Part shown: one piece after another, positions 62,925-64,000 of the stretch
How positions within the stretch are numbered: the stretch's first letter is position 1
Layout of the letters: every line of letters starts with the position of its first letter
Notes under the pieces: model-generated
What the model was told of the DNA's origin: nothing
Seen by the model: only the letters and a program-made list of their open reading frames with translations
Database searches by the model: none
Origin: UKL13-3 sp040387195
GTDB taxonomy: Bacteria > Bacteroidota > Bacteroidia > UKL13-3
DNA length: 64,000 nucleotides
Direction: 5' to 3'
NCBI GenBank assembly: GCA_040387195.1
Contig: JAZKEF010000006.1
Coordinates: 124,001-188,000 of the forward strand
Made by a program: the position numbers and the translations under genes

Positions 62925-62932
62925 CAAACGTA
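62925..62932 (-). promoter_or_regulatory. TAnnTTTG box of the giant Ig-repeat gene
   Basis: On the reverse strand TACGTTTG matches TAnnTTTG exactly, 28 bases before the ATG at 62896. The expected TTTG box 19 bases further upstream is not matched. Confidence 0.4.
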
Positions 62933-63060
62933 GTGGTATTCCTTTTACAGAAGAATACGACATTCTACGTATATTAAAACTAAACCAAAAGAAACAAACG
63001 GCTACTGAAAGTGAGTCGAATAGCACTATCACTTGATAAGCTGCATTGAAACAAAATGAA

Positions 63061-64000
63061 TTACTGAATCAATGCCTTTTTATACACTTCGATGCACCGT
63101 TTGCGCGCCATGTCATGTGCTACCATAGGGTTCGGATAGTGTGAGGTAAATTGTTCGGGGACCCATTTCCGGACATACATTCCTTCTTTATCAAATTTTT
63201 CGGCTTGCAAGGTTGGATTAAATACGCGGAAATAGGGCGCTGCATCCGTTCCGCATCCTGCCGCCCATTGCCAGCCTCCATTATTGGCGCTTAAATCAAA
63301 ATCGAGCAACTTTTGTGCAAAATACGCTTCCCCCCATCTCCAGTCGATGAGTAAATGTTTGGTGAGAAAACCGGCCACAATCATACGCACCCTGTTATGC
63401 ATAAAACCCGTAGCATTGAGCTCGCGCATTCCGGCATCCACAATCGGGTAACCTGTTTTGCCTTCACACCATGCTTCAAATTCCCATTCATCATTGCGCC
63501 AGGGTATCCGGTCGTAAGCACTGCGGAAACTACCCGATACCACATGTGGAAAATGCCACAGGATCATCATGTAAAAATCCCTCCAAATCAGTTCATTCAA
63601 AAATGTTTCATTCAACATCTTTGCCTTGCGTGCTTTTTCCCGGATGCTGATAGTGCCAAAGCGAAAATGGATTCCCAGTTTTGATGTTCCCGCAATTGCA
63701 GGAAAATTACGTTGCTCCGAATAGTTTTTGATAACACCTTGTGATACCTCTTTTCCGGGAAAAACGGCCTTCGTTTGTTCGAAACCCATTTCTTTCAATG
63801 AAACCAACCGGGAAGGCGTTGGCTGTTTGTACAATCTGTGAAGGTGTTTTTCGGTTGGATAAGCTTTTAGATAAAAGTCATTGAGCCTTGCTTTCCACTT
63901 TTTCGCATAGGGTGTAAAAATGGTATACGGCAATCCGTCATCTTTCACCACTTCGTCTTTTTCAAAAATACATTGATCTTTATACGTGTGCAGTGTTATG
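63061..64000 (-). CDS. Deoxyribodipyrimidine photolyase / cryptochrome, C-terminal 312 residues (partial)
   Basis: The frame runs off the right edge, and its first residues (TYKDQCIFEKDEV ... GLPYTIFTPYAKKW) are the end of the N-terminal domain, so only the C-terminal FAD-binding part is visible. Seen: GIHFRFGTISIR, ELIWRDFYMMILWHFP, the stretch GKTGYPIVDAGMRELNATG, HNRVRMIVAGFLTKHLL, WRWGEAYFAQKLLDFDLSANNGGWQWAAGCGTDAAPYFRVFNP. These FAD-contact and Trp-chain regions fit class I CPD photolyase, which uses blue light to split cyclobutane dimers. A start at 63951 would remove part of the conserved linker and is not the true start. The nearby light/B12-type MerR regulator suggests light control. 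Confidence 0.92.
   Translation of the reverse strand, partial: ITLHTYKDQCIFEKDEVVKDDGLPYTIFTPYAKKWKARLNDFYLKAYPTEKHLHRLYKQPTPSRLVSLKEMGFEQTKAVFPGKEVSQGVIKNYSEQRNFPAIAGTSKLGIHFRFGTISIREKARKAKMLNETFLNELIWRDFYMMILWHFPHVVSGSFRSAYDRIPWRNDEWEFEAWCEGKTGYPIVDAGMRELNATGFMHNRVRMIVAGFLTKHLLIDWRWGEAYFAQKLLDFDLSANNGGWQWAAGCGTDAAPYFRVFNPTLQAEKFDKEGMYVRKWVPEQFTSHYPNPMVAHDMARKRCIEVYKKALIQ

Noticed and set aside
63061..63951. Complete short photolyase starting at 63951
   Set aside because: Conserved family sequence continues in frame to the window edge, so the gene is cut by the window.

Overview
The window is Bacteroidota (Bacteroidetes) chromosome, most likely a metagenome-assembled contig because it carries one 100-N scaffolding gap (25151-25250). 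The phylum call rests on several signs. There are many secreted proteins with a C-terminal type IX secretion (T9SS) sorting domain. There are two tandem PorE-like outer-membrane lipoproteins (TPR, PD40 propeller, regulatory domain, OmpA), a type III glutamine synthetase, and promoters of the TTTG / TAnnTTTG type. Ribosome binding sites are not conspicuous. I cannot place it below phylum from this sequence.

Layout. 1-5020 (-): N-terminal part of a giant secreted repeat protein that runs off the left edge. 5337-9009: anmK, a Tat-exported class V aminotransferase, a TrpF-like protein lacking the usual catalytic Cys, and an alkyltransferase-like (ATL) gene whose decayed partial copy lies at 11050-11150. 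9074-12799 (-): a T9SS cargo protein and a papain-like lipoprotein. 13188-15424 (-): comM/yifB and a Y1 (HUH) transposase flanked by REP-like hairpins. 15624-24907: a YyaL/DUF255 protein, a DUF6642 caspase-like protein, a 1447-residue T9SS LamG protein and the fused ftcD. 24908-25760: a repeat-rich stretch with a palindromic element, a repeat that flanks the N gap, and a 63-bp tandem array. 25760-36745: mixed housekeeping and accessory genes, including a light/B12-type MerR regulator divergent from a TIGR01777 epimerase, and comEC-enoyl-CoA hydratase-DUF4412. 36803-37961: a lipoprotein gene bracketed by MITE-like repeats. 38144-44532: glnN and the PorE-like pair. 44566-46368: a HepT/MntA (HEPN-MNT) toxin-antitoxin pair translationally coupled to purM. 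46423-51206: a surface-sugar operon (galE, rfbB, rfbA, SIS sugar isomerase, CpsB-type phosphatase). 51207-54221: phhB, gamma carbonic anhydrase, hutI, a pentapeptide protein and DUF1304. 54422-62896 (-): a 2824-residue protein made of about 27 Ig-like repeats with a T9SS tail. 63061-64000 (-): C-terminal part of a photolyase that runs off the right edge.

How the parts fit. The largest share of coding capacity goes to surface proteins exported by T9SS, alongside PorE-like envelope proteins and nucleotide-sugar genes that could supply surface polysaccharide. HutI and FtcD are two steps of histidine degradation. The B12-type regulator and the photolyase suggest a light response. Intergenic DNA is unusually rich in small palindromic repeats: REP-like hairpins, MITE-like elements, and a palindromic family found three times, each time between convergent genes.

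No rRNA, tRNA or CRISPR array was recognised. The observations I would follow first are the HepT/MntA-purM operon, the 63-bp heptad-coding tandem array beside the assembly gap, the MITE-bracketed lipoprotein, and the convergent-gene palindrome family.
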